Part shown: positions 20,005 to 28,673 of the stretch, one piece after another
Numbering within the stretch: position 1 is the first letter of the stretch
Layout of the letters: each line of letters begins with the position of its first letter
NCBI GenBank assembly: GCA_020853025.1
Contig: JADYZP010000052.1
Span: 59,371 to 123,370, forward strand
DNA length: 64,000 bases
Direction: 5' to 3'
Source of the DNA: Burkholderiales bacterium
Lineage (GTDB): Bacteria > Pseudomonadota > Gammaproteobacteria > Burkholderiales > Casimicrobiaceae
Notes under the pieces: model-generated
What the model saw: the letters and a program-made list of their open reading frames with translations, nothing else
What the model was told of the DNA's origin: nothing
Databases searched by the model: none
Translations under genes and position numbers: made by a program

Positions 20005-20952
20005 ATGCCCCCAGCCGAACCTACACTCGCCGCGCTGCCGAATCCGCTGCTGCGCTATTTCCTGGCCACCCGTCCGCCGTTCCTCAGCGTGACGCTGGTC
20101 GCAGCGCTGCTTGGACTCGCCACCGCCTATCAGAGTGCGGTGCCGATCCACGCGGCGGCGGCGCTCGTCACCATCGCCTTCGCGCTGGTCGCGCACGCCG
20201 GCATCAACGTGCTCAACGACTACTACGATGCCCGCAACGGAACCGACGCCATCAATACCGAACGCGTGTATCCGTTTACCGGAGGTAGCCGCTTCATCCA
20301 GAACGGCGTGCTGTCGATGCAGGAAACGGCGATGTTCGGCGTCGTTCTGCTCGGCCTGGTCGTGCTCGCCGGTCTGTGGCTCACCGCGGTCAGCGCCCCC
20401 GGGCTGGTTTACATCGGTGCCGCCGGACTCTTCGTCGGCTGGGCCTACTCGGCGCCGCCGCTCAAGCTGAACAGCCGCGGCTTTGGCGAATTCTGCGTGT
20501 GGGCCGGTTTCGCGCTGATCGCCGTGGGCGCCGATTTCGTCCAGCGTGGCGCCTTGTCCATGTTGCCACTGCTCGCGGCGACCGGCTACGCGTTGCTGGT
20601 GACCAACATTCTCTACATCAACCAGTTTCCCGACCGCAAGGCCGACGAAACGGCGGGCAAGCACCACTGGGTGGTGCGTCTGGGCGTGCAGCGCGCGCGC
20701 TGGGGCTACGTCGTCATCGCCGTCGCCGCCTATGCGTTCGCGCTCTACGCGGTGTTGATCGGCACCCTGCCCTGGCTGGCGCTGGTATCGCTGCTGCCGG
20801 CGGCGATGTCGGCACGCGCGGTACGCGAACTCTTCCGCCACGCCGGCACCCCCGCCCGCCTCGCCCCGGCGATTCAGTTGACCATCGGCGCCGCGACGCT
20901 GCACGGCCTGCTGCTCGCCGCGACGATCGTCACCGCCCGCCTGCTGGGTTGA
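20005..20952 (+). CDS. UbiA/MenA-family prenyltransferase
   Basis: NDYYDARNGTD and polytopic membrane profile; PFTGGSR MenA-like. Confidence 0.8.
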   Translation: MPPAEPTLAALPNPLLRYFLATRPPFLSVTLVAALLGLATAYQSAVPIHAAAALVTIAFALVAHAGINVLNDYYDARNGTDAINTERVYPFTGGSRFIQNGVLSMQETAMFGVVLLGLVVLAGLWLTAVSAPGLVYIGAAGLFVGWAYSAPPLKLNSRGFGEFCVWAGFALIAVGADFVQRGALSMLPLLAATGYALLVTNILYINQFPDRKADETAGKHHWVVRLGVQRARWGYVVIAVAAYAFALYAVLIGTLPWLALVSLLPAAMSARAVRELFRHAGTPARLAPAIQLTIGAATLHGLLLAATIVTARLLG

Positions 20953-21126
20953 CACCACCGCGGTCGGATGCGCGCGGCCGCACACGCCCAGGCCATTGCC
21001 AACGCTGTCGATGACCCACCGTCCGAAGGATACGATGTTCGTGCGCAGGCATTCGCTGTGTGCCGTCAAGGCCAAGGCGCTCGCCAGACGCCCTGGCCGG
21101 AAGCCGCGCGCACAGCGAAGCCGGGC

Positions 21127-21579
21127 ATGAGGGAAGTCCACAAGACCGCGCTCGTCGCTCACGGCGCCGAGGCGATGTTCGACCTGATCGAGGCGGCCGA
21201 GGATTATCCGCACTTCCTGCCCTGGTGTGCGGGCGCCACCATCCTCGAGCGCAGCGACGAAGTGGTGGTGGCCAGGATCATCGTCAACTACCTTGGCGTG
21301 AGGCTCGACTTCACGACGCGCAATCCGAAGCGGCGGCCGGAGTGGATGGCCATTGATCTCGAGCAAGGGCCGTTCCGGCGTTTCGCCGGAGACTGGCACT
21401 TGAAGCCGCTCGGCGCAGCCGGTTGCAGGGTGGAGTTCAATCTCCGCTATGATTTCGCCAGTCCGGTGCTGGCGCGGATGGCAGGACCGGTGTTCGGCCG
21501 GATCGCCAACGCGCTGGTCGACGCCTTCGTCGCGCGGGCGGACGAGATGCGGCGCCGCGCAGCGGGAAATCCGGATTAG
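21127..21579 (+). CDS. RatA / COQ10-START family protein
   Basis: MREVHKTALVAHGAEAMFDLIEAAEDYPHFLPWCAGATIL. Confidence 0.82.
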   Translation: MREVHKTALVAHGAEAMFDLIEAAEDYPHFLPWCAGATILERSDEVVVARIIVNYLGVRLDFTTRNPKRRPEWMAIDLEQGPFRRFAGDWHLKPLGAAGCRVEFNLRYDFASPVLARMAGPVFGRIANALVDAFVARADEMRRRAAGNPD

Positions 21580-21628
21580 CGGCCCGCCGACCGGCGCGTT
21601 GTCGACAACGTTCCATGCAAGGAATGCC

Positions 21629-22114
21629 ATGACCGATCTCGACAAGATCGAAGCCTTGAAGAATTCGAAGCTCGGCGCGGAGCTCTCGGCAGAGCAGGCC
21701 CGAGTGCTGTCCGAATCGGTACGCCACCGCGAATTGGCCGACGGCGAGGTGCTGGTGGCGGAAGGCGAAAGGAACAACCACCTCTACGTGATCGTCAGCG
21801 GCAACCTGCGCGTCGTCCGCAATGCCGGGGCGGCGGACGAGGTCACGCTGTTCGTGCTGACGGCGGGCGACCTCGTCGGCGAGCTGTCGTTCATCGACGA
21901 TACCGAGCACTACGCGTCGCTGGTCTCGCGCGGCAACACGCACATCTTCGGCATCGAGCGCGAGCAGCTCGAAGGCCTGCTCAAGACCGACGCGGACATC
22001 GTCTACCGCGTGATGCGCGCGATCATCCGCACCGTGCACCAGATCCAGCGACGGCTGTCGATGCAGCAGGTCGAGCTGACCAACTACATCTACAAGCAGC
22101 ACGGCAAGTACTGA
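21629..22114 (+). CDS. Cyclic nucleotide-binding domain protein lacking an HTH
   Basis: CRP-type fold ...NNHLYVIVSGNLRVV...GDLVGELSFIDD; no C-terminal DNA-binding domain. Confidence 0.8.
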   Translation: MTDLDKIEALKNSKLGAELSAEQARVLSESVRHRELADGEVLVAEGERNNHLYVIVSGNLRVVRNAGAADEVTLFVLTAGDLVGELSFIDDTEHYASLVSRGNTHIFGIEREQLEGLLKTDADIVYRVMRAIIRTVHQIQRRLSMQQVELTNYIYKQHGKY

Positions 22115-22518
22115 TGACCGTACATGCCGCTCCGGTCTTGTCCGCCTCCGGCGACAACGTCGGCGCGTGGATGTCGGCGCTGCTCGCCGCAGTCGACGCC
22201 AGAGACACGCCGCGCTTTTTGCCGTTCCTCACCGAGGATGCGGCTTTTCGCTTTGCGAACCATCCGCCTGCGACCGGCCGCGCGGAAGTCGGCGCCGCCG
22301 TCAGCGCCTTCCTTGGCAGCATCCGGGAAGTGCGCCACGAGATCGACCACGCGTGGGCGCCTGCGGGTCACGCCATCTGCCAAGGCACGGTCACCTACAC
22401 GCGGGTCGATGGCAGTACGCTGACGGTCCCCTTCGCCAACGTCTTCGCAATGCGCGACGGCAGGATCCGCGATTACCGGATCTACGTCGATGCGTCGGCG
22501 CTCTACGCGCCGACTTGA
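22114..22518 (+). CDS. SnoaL-like / nuclear transport factor 2 family protein
   Basis: FLTEDAAFRFANHPPATGRAEVGAAVSAFL...; coupled to the previous gene. Confidence 0.7.
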   Translation: MTVHAAPVLSASGDNVGAWMSALLAAVDARDTPRFLPFLTEDAAFRFANHPPATGRAEVGAAVSAFLGSIREVRHEIDHAWAPAGHAICQGTVTYTRVDGSTLTVPFANVFAMRDGRIRDYRIYVDASALYAPT

Positions 22519-22544
22519 CGCAAACCGCGCGCTCGCAACGATCG

Positions 22545-22587
22545 AAAAACCCGAGGGAGCGACCGCCGTTGCCGGCGGTCTCCCTCG
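22545..22587 (-). terminator. Rho-independent terminator of the porin-cytochrome operon
   Basis: Hairpin CGAGGGAGCGACCGCC/GGCGGTCTCCCTCG, followed on the minus strand by GGGTTTTTC. Confidence 0.75.
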
Positions 22588-22656
22588 ACTCCCTGCTGGA
22601 GCACTGGCGACCCGCCCCGTACCCGACGGGGCCGCACTCGCCCGGTCTTCGGGCTG

Positions 22657-25365
22657 CTACTTTTTCGACTCGCCCTTGACCTGCACCTCGACGCGGCGGT
22701 TCGGCTGCAGGCATTCGATGAGTTCCTTGAAGGCCTTCTGGTCGCACTGCACGACCGGCTGCTTCTCGCCCATGCCGATGGTCTCGATCTTTGTTTTGTC
22801 GACACCCCTGCTGACCAGATAGTCGCGCACCGAGTCCGCACGTCGCTCGGACAGGCGCTGGTTGTACTGTTCGGTGCCGATACGATCGGTGTGGCCGGTA
22901 ACCAGGACGACGTCGAGTTTCTGAATCTCGGGCAGCTTGCCGACGACCTGGCTGTCGATCGCCGCCTTGCCTTCGGGCTTCAGCACCGCCTTGTCGAAGT
23001 CGAACAGCACCTTCGAGTCGAGCGTGATCCGCTGCACCTGCGGCGTCGGTGCGGGCGCCGGTTGCGGTGCCGGACGCGGTGGCGGTGCTTGTGCCACCGC
23101 CGGAGCCGACTTCGGCGCTTCCGCCATCTTCATCTGCGCGATCGGCAACTGCGGCGCGTCGAACTTGTAGGTCGCCAGCAGCCAGAAGATGTTCTGATGG
23201 CCATCGGTGAACGCGTTGTAGCCGTTGACGTAGCTCAGGTTCGGGGCGCTGGTGGCCGGGTAAGGCAGCGTGTATTGAGCGCCGTCGTAGGCGATGCCGT
23301 CCTGGCTGTACTTCTGGTAGGCATAGCCGCCGGTGAACGACCAATGTTTGTCGTACGCGTAGACCGCCTTCAGGTTGAACGACTGCTGCGTCGAATTATC
23401 GAAGTTCCCGATGTTCAGCGGGTTGCCGATATTGTCCTGCGCAGCGAACGTTGCCGAACCGTCGTTGTTCACGTACAGGTACGACGCCTTCAGCATCAGC
23501 GACTGCATCGCCGGCCAGTCGACGCCGACGCCGATCATCCAGGTCTGGTCCTTGGTCTGCGAATTCCAGTTGTAGGAGCCGGAGTTCGGCGCGCTCGACG
23601 GGCTGAAGCAGTTCGGATTCGCCGTCGTACACCATCCGGGAGGCGGGCTCGGGCCGTTCGAAACAGTGCCGATATAGCGGTGGCCCGACGGATACTTGAC
23701 CTCCTCCCAGCTGCCGAAGGCGTTGAGCATCAGCTTGTCGGCGGCGCCCCAGTTGCCGGAGACAAAGTAGCCCTGGCGATCGGCGCTGGTGCGACCGAAG
23801 GTGACGTCGTCGTAGTCCTGATTGACCCAGTTGCCCTCGAAGGAGAGCCCCAGCAGCGGCAGCGGATTCCAATCGAGCGTCAGCTTGATCTGGTTCGCCG
23901 TCATGTCCTGCATGTCGAACGACGACATATAGCGGAGCAGGTAGTTCGGGTCGTTGGGCGACACGCCCGCATTGCTCCAGTTGAGCGTCGCGTCACGCTT
24001 GATGTACTGGTACTTGAGCCGTGCGGACAGCGTGTCGAGCATCGTGTTCTTGTATTCCGCCCACAGCTTGTTCCAGTGCATCGCGTCGTAGTCGGGACGC
24101 GCCTGGTCGACGTCGTTGTAGTCCCAGCCAAAGCCCAGCCGCTGCTGGCGTGCGAAGCGCCACCAGACGTCGGCGCCGACGTTGCTCTTCGTGTAGTTGA
24201 AATGCTCGTTGTCGCAGTTCCCTGACACGAAGGTGTTCGGAGTGAGCCCGGGAACGCTGCCGCAGCCGAGACCTGAGGCCAGCGGCTGCGCCGGCGCTTC
24301 GCCAAACTCCACGAGGTCGGATTTGCCGTCGAGCTTGGTCCAGTAGTAGTAGACGCGAGTGTCGACGTTCGTCACCGGTCTTGCGGTCCAACCGAGCGCG
24401 AACGACTGGTTCACGTTCTCGCCGTTGAACGTATTCTGGTTGGGCAGTGTCGGCGCAAAGATCGGACCCGTATTGAGCGCGGATTGGCCGAGGGCGAAGT
24501 CGCTCGTGGTCTTGGCCCAGGTATAGCGGGCCGACAGCACCGACTTCCACGGCAGGTCGCGGTAATTACCGGTGATGGTGAACTTGTTGAACGTATTGTC
24601 GGGCGCCAGGTACGTCGTATCGAGCAGGTTGCCCCCGAAGAACGGATTGGTCCACTGCAGCGTAGGGTCCGAATTCTCGAACTTGCTGTAGTCCCAGCGC
24701 AGCGCCAGCGTCGCCTTGGTCGTCTGATAGCCGCCTTCCACGCCCCAGTTGCTGGTCGTCGTATTCGTCGGAAATGCGAGATCGACGTAGCCGGTGCCCG
24801 GGTTGGTGCCGTTGGCAGCCGAGCCCACCTTGGTCCCACTGAACGTCACCTGGTTGCCGTCAGCTCGAAAATACCAGGGGCTCGACTTCTGCCATTCGAA
24901 ATAGCCACCGGCGTCACCCCGCTTGTAGCCCAGGTCGAAGCTGTTCCAGTTGCCTGGGTCGGTCTGCGGGAAGGTGGCCGTCAGCAGATTGCCGCCACTG
25001 CCGTTGTACGGAGTCAACGCTCCGTAGGCGAAGGTGTGCGGAATATCGTTGAGGTAGGCACCCGCCTTGAAAATATCGTACATGCCGCCGCGCAGGAACA
25101 TGAACTGGTCGCTGCGGCCGAAGTTCTCGCCGTAGCCGTAGAACCAGGTCGTAGTGTTGCGGCCGCGCAGGTAGACACTCGACAGCCCGCCGTTGCCAAG
25201 ATCCTGGTACAAGTCGAGCTGCGACGCGTCTTTGGAGTTCGTGTTGTTGTAGATGCCGCCGAGCGTCGCCGAGCCTTCGACTCGCATCGGGTCTTCGCTC
25301 TGGGCAAGCGCCGGCGCGGCTGCGAACAGGCTGGCGATCAGGGTGGAAAGCAACTTCTTGCTCAT
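22657..25365 (-). CDS. MtrB/PioB-like outer-membrane beta-barrel fused to a C-terminal OmpA peptidoglycan-binding domain
   Basis: Signal peptide, about 730-residue aromatic beta-strand-rich barrel, Pro-rich linker (APPPRPAPQPAPAPTPQ), then OmpA domain (VLFDFDKAVLKPEGKAAID...TGHTDRIGTEQYNQRLSERRADSV...LQPNRRVEV); directly downstream of a decaheme cytochrome gene. Confidence 0.85.
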   Translation of the reverse strand: MSKKLLSTLIASLFAAAPALAQSEDPMRVEGSATLGGIYNNTNSKDASQLDLYQDLGNGGLSSVYLRGRNTTTWFYGYGENFGRSDQFMFLRGGMYDIFKAGAYLNDIPHTFAYGALTPYNGSGGNLLTATFPQTDPGNWNSFDLGYKRGDAGGYFEWQKSSPWYFRADGNQVTFSGTKVGSAANGTNPGTGYVDLAFPTNTTTSNWGVEGGYQTTKATLALRWDYSKFENSDPTLQWTNPFFGGNLLDTTYLAPDNTFNKFTITGNYRDLPWKSVLSARYTWAKTTSDFALGQSALNTGPIFAPTLPNQNTFNGENVNQSFALGWTARPVTNVDTRVYYYWTKLDGKSDLVEFGEAPAQPLASGLGCGSVPGLTPNTFVSGNCDNEHFNYTKSNVGADVWWRFARQQRLGFGWDYNDVDQARPDYDAMHWNKLWAEYKNTMLDTLSARLKYQYIKRDATLNWSNAGVSPNDPNYLLRYMSSFDMQDMTANQIKLTLDWNPLPLLGLSFEGNWVNQDYDDVTFGRTSADRQGYFVSGNWGAADKLMLNAFGSWEEVKYPSGHRYIGTVSNGPSPPPGWCTTANPNCFSPSSAPNSGSYNWNSQTKDQTWMIGVGVDWPAMQSLMLKASYLYVNNDGSATFAAQDNIGNPLNIGNFDNSTQQSFNLKAVYAYDKHWSFTGGYAYQKYSQDGIAYDGAQYTLPYPATSAPNLSYVNGYNAFTDGHQNIFWLLATYKFDAPQLPIAQMKMAEAPKSAPAVAQAPPPRPAPQPAPAPTPQVQRITLDSKVLFDFDKAVLKPEGKAAIDSQVVGKLPEIQKLDVVLVTGHTDRIGTEQYNQRLSERRADSVRDYLVSRGVDKTKIETIGMGEKQPVVQCDQKAFKELIECLQPNRRVEVQVKGESKK

Positions 25366-25380
25366 GTTTGTCTCCCGACC

Positions 25381-26361
25381 TTAGCGCGTTAGGTACTTGC
25401 CGCGGTTGCCCGGCGCGTTCGAGCCGTGGATCGCGTTGTGGCAGTTGAGGCACGCGCGTGTCACCAGCCGGTTATTCACGGCCGGATTGGGCTGACTGGT
25501 CTTGCCGACGCACGCCGGGTTGGTGTCGCCGGGCGCGCAGAGCCAGCCCCCCTGCCCGGCGTAGACCGTGCCGGGGTGCCGCGACCAGTCGTGGCAGTCC
25601 TGGCACAGATTCGGCGCATTCTCGTTCAGTAGCTTGGCGTGCACCGAACCGTGCGGGTTGTGGCAGGTCACGCAGTTTTCCTCGACCGGCGGATGATTGA
25701 ATACGTACGGGCCGCGTTTGTCCGCATGACACGTGTAGCACTGGTCGTTGATCGTCGGCTGCTTGACCATCGCCGGCGACAGCGCGCCGTGCGGGTTGTG
25801 GCAGTCGCTGCACTTGACCTTGCCTTCAATGATCGGGTGATGCGACGGCTTGAAGATCGCCGCGCGGATCTGCTGGTGGCAGTTGCCGCAGCCTTCCCAC
25901 TGGCCGGGCCGGAACGTCGTCACGAACTTGTTGATCGACGGCGCCAGCGCCTTGCCGTGGATGCTGTGACAGTTGCTGCAGGTCACGTCGTTCAACTGGT
26001 GCTTGCCCGCGGCCCAGAATGCAAGGTCGCGGTTGCCGGAGTGGCACGTCAAGCATACGGCGGTGCGCGTTTCCGCCGTGCCGGCCTTGCCGAAGGGATC
26101 GGCAGGCTTGACCTTGTTCGGGTCTTTGATGTGCGCAGACGCATCGCCGTGACACGATTGGCACATGCCGCCGTCGGCGTCGTTCTTGGCGCCGTGCGCC
26201 GTCAGGTCAGTCGATTTCCACTGTGCCTCGTGGCATTTCGCACACACGGGCGCCGTCTGCGCTGCTGCGGCGGGCTTGGGTTGAGCTTGCGCCGGCATCG
26301 CCGATATCCATATGAACGCGGCCACGACGCCAGTCATGGTGAGGATGGACTTGATTCGCAT
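25381..26361 (-). CDS. Periplasmic decaheme c-type cytochrome, MtrA/PioA/DmsE family
   Basis: Signal peptide and exactly ten CXXCH motifs; 15 bp upstream of the MtrB-like gene. Confidence 0.93.
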   Translation of the reverse strand: MRIKSILTMTGVVAAFIWISAMPAQAQPKPAAAAQTAPVCAKCHEAQWKSTDLTAHGAKNDADGGMCQSCHGDASAHIKDPNKVKPADPFGKAGTAETRTAVCLTCHSGNRDLAFWAAGKHQLNDVTCSNCHSIHGKALAPSINKFVTTFRPGQWEGCGNCHQQIRAAIFKPSHHPIIEGKVKCSDCHNPHGALSPAMVKQPTINDQCYTCHADKRGPYVFNHPPVEENCVTCHNPHGSVHAKLLNENAPNLCQDCHDWSRHPGTVYAGQGGWLCAPGDTNPACVGKTSQPNPAVNNRLVTRACLNCHNAIHGSNAPGNRGKYLTR

Positions 26362-26579
26362 GGACGCCCCCTGTTGTTGCATTGTCATCGAACCGCTGGC
26401 GGATTGCCGTTAGCGCCCGCGGCCGGTTTCACGCCTGCCGGTGATTCGTTTCAATCCTGGTCCGCATCACCCGGCTTTGCCATGCTCAAGACTCCCTCGC
26501 CTCTTGCGGTGGACGGCTTACCCGCCACAAGGATCGGTGCCATTGGATAACTTTCTACGCGCCGCGCACGGGCGAAACT

Positions 26580-26593
26580 TTGACTTCAATCAA
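26580..26593. promoter_or_regulatory. FNR/ANR-like box TTGACTTCAATCAA upstream of the decaheme gene
   Basis: TTGAC-N4-ATCAA, one mismatch from consensus; inside the CTTTGA...TCAAAG dyad. Confidence 0.6.
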
Positions 26594-26691
26594 AGCGGCC
26601 CGCTTGAGTCAACAATCCGGTTGGACCGTTGCGAAAGCCCCCACACCGGGGCGGGTAGCCGAGCGTCACCGGCATCCGGACCGGCGCTTGG

Positions 26692-26710
26692 CGTAACGCA
26701 AGGCGTTACG
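26692..26710. promoter_or_regulatory. Perfect inverted repeat CGTAACGC-aag-GCGTTACG
   Basis: 8-bp arms, 3-nt spacer, intergenic between the conduit operon and nqrM. Confidence 0.4.
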
Positions 26711-26861
26711 ATCGGGCGCGTGCGCCCCTAGCCTGCAGCGACCGATCCCATCGGTCCATGCAGCCCATGCCGGTCGTCGGGTAATCCCGATTTCGACGAT
26801 GCGTATGACCCGAGGTAATCACCCCCTCGCGCAAACGCACTGCGGACGCCTTGGCGGGGCA

Positions 26862-27056
26862 TCAATGCGGCCGCGCGCGGCCTCGACGATTGGGACAAGC
26901 CGCACAGGACAGCCGCTCGCCGCTCGTGGACGTCACCTCGGGACCGCCGCAGGATCCGCGCAGGCAGGGGCGGCGAAAGATGACGCCGATGGCCATCGCC
27001 AGCATGCCGACGGCGAACAGCGCCAGCGCCAGCAGGAAGGTCGCGAGCAGCGTCAC
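26862..27056 (-). CDS. nqrM: NqrM, Na+-NQR maturation protein (DUF539-like)
   Basis: TM helix then GVIFRRPCLRGSCGG...CAAC; immediately after apbE; probable GTG start at 27056. Confidence 0.75.
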   Translation of the reverse strand: MTLLATFLLALALFAVGMLAMAIGVIFRRPCLRGSCGGPEVTSTSGERLSCAACPNRRGRARPH

Positions 27057-27067
27057 GGTTATCGCCG

Positions 27068-28138
27068 TCAGCCAGAAACCGCGGATGCACCCAGCACGGC
27101 AAACGCCGGCGTGGCGAAGTCGCGAAATGTGCCTTCGCCTTCGCGCCGGATGAAATACGCGGCGACGCCGCGCTCGACCGCCAGCGCGTAGCCGCGCTCG
27201 GAGCCGAGCACGATCAGCGCCGTCGCCATCGCGTCGGCGCGCGCGCAGGACGCATCGACCACGCTGACCGACGCCAGTCCGTGGCGGATCGGTGCTCCGG
27301 TCGCCGGGTCGATCTCGTGGCAGTAGCGCGTGCCGCCTCGCTCGAAGTAGATCCGGTAGTCGCCGGAAGTCGCCATCGCCAGGCCGCTCATCGGCACGAT
27401 CCGGTGCGCGCGCCGCGGCACCGCGTCGGGTCGTTCGACGGCGATCTGCCACGGGCGCCCTGCGGCGTTGAGTCCGCGCGTGCGCACCTCCCCGCCGGTT
27501 TCGACCATGTAGTCGCCGATCCCCAGTTCGTCAAGAGCGCGAGCCGCCAGGTCGACGCCGTGGCCCTTGGCGATGCCAGACAGGTCGGCACGGAGGTCCG
27601 GGCTCTCCTTGGTTATCGTCATGCCGCGCGGATCCAGCGCGAGCATCCTCCAGCCGACGCGAGCTTCCCGCACACGACGCAGCGCTTCGGCGACCACGTG
27701 CTGCGTCTTGTCCCGGCCGAAGCCCCAGGCGTCGACCATCGGTGCCACGGTGACGTCGAAGGCGCCTCCCGTCGCCTCGCTGACGTCGCGCGCCAGCGCA
27801 AAGACCGAGAACGTGTCCTCCGACAATGCGAACGGCGCCGTCCGCACATGGCGGTTGAGGCGCGACAGTTCAGAGTCGTCGCGGTAGTGCGACATCCGGT
27901 CGACGACGCCAGCAAGCGCGCCGTCGACGGCGCGACGCGCGGCGGCCTGCGCCGCGTCGCTCAAGCCTCGCCCGGCGATCTTCACCGTGTAGGTCGAGCC
28001 CATCGTCTCGCCGCCGAAGCCGAGCGCCGCGGCGGTGTCGCGCGGACCTGGCGACCCATTGCCGCATCCGGTGACGAGGGCGGCCGCGCCCAGTCCTTGC
28101 AGCAACTGGCGACGGCGGGGGGAAAGCAGCGTATCCAT
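27068..28138 (-). CDS. apbE: FAD:protein FMN transferase ApbE
   Basis: MGSTYTVKIAG, DLSGIAKGHGVD, ETGGEVRTRG motifs; lipoprotein-like N-terminus. Confidence 0.93.
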   Translation of the reverse strand: MDTLLSPRRRQLLQGLGAAALVTGCGNGSPGPRDTAAALGFGGETMGSTYTVKIAGRGLSDAAQAAARRAVDGALAGVVDRMSHYRDDSELSRLNRHVRTAPFALSEDTFSVFALARDVSEATGGAFDVTVAPMVDAWGFGRDKTQHVVAEALRRVREARVGWRMLALDPRGMTITKESPDLRADLSGIAKGHGVDLAARALDELGIGDYMVETGGEVRTRGLNAAGRPWQIAVERPDAVPRRAHRIVPMSGLAMATSGDYRIYFERGGTRYCHEIDPATGAPIRHGLASVSVVDASCARADAMATALIVLGSERGYALAVERGVAAYFIRREGEGTFRDFATPAFAVLGASAVSG

Positions 28139-28187
28139 CAGCAGGCTCCGAAGTTGTGCGCAGGCATTGAATGAGCGACCGTCCGCA

Positions 28188-28646
28188 TCATCCGGAAGCA
28201 CCGGTCGCGGCGTCGCGCACCGCCGCCTCGAACCTGCCTTCACCGTGCTCGATCATCTGCCGCACCAGGTCGCCGATCGAGACCAGGCCGTGGACACGCG
28301 GTCCGTCGATCACCAGCAGGTGGCGATGCCGGTTGAGCGTCATCAGCGACAGCGCCGCCTCGACGGTCGTACCCGGCGACACGAAGCGCACGTCACGCGT
28401 CATCACCAGCGAGATCGCGGTCGTCTGCGGATCGCGACCCGCGTGCACGACGCGCGTCAGCAGGTCACGCTCGGTGAAGATACCGCTGACCAGGCCGTCC
28501 TCGTTCATGACCAGCACCGCGCCGATCCTGCGCTCGGCCATGACGGCGACCGCCTCGGCGACCATCGCGCCTGCCTGCACCGAGATCAGTTCGTCGCTGT
28601 CCTTGCGCTCCACCACCGTTGCGACCGTATCCTGCATGTCGTGCAC
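28188..28646 (-). CDS. Tandem CBS-domain protein
   Basis: Two CBS motifs (VMAERRIGAVLVMNEDGLVSGIFTERDLL; LMTLNRHRHLLVIDGPRVHGLVSIGDLV). Confidence 0.9.
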   Translation of the reverse strand: MHDMQDTVATVVERKDSDELISVQAGAMVAEAVAVMAERRIGAVLVMNEDGLVSGIFTERDLLTRVVHAGRDPQTTAISLVMTRDVRFVSPGTTVEAALSLMTLNRHRHLLVIDGPRVHGLVSIGDLVRQMIEHGEGRFEAAVRDAATGASG

Positions 28647-28673
28647 TCCTTTAAGGCGTCGCCGCGTTGCGCG

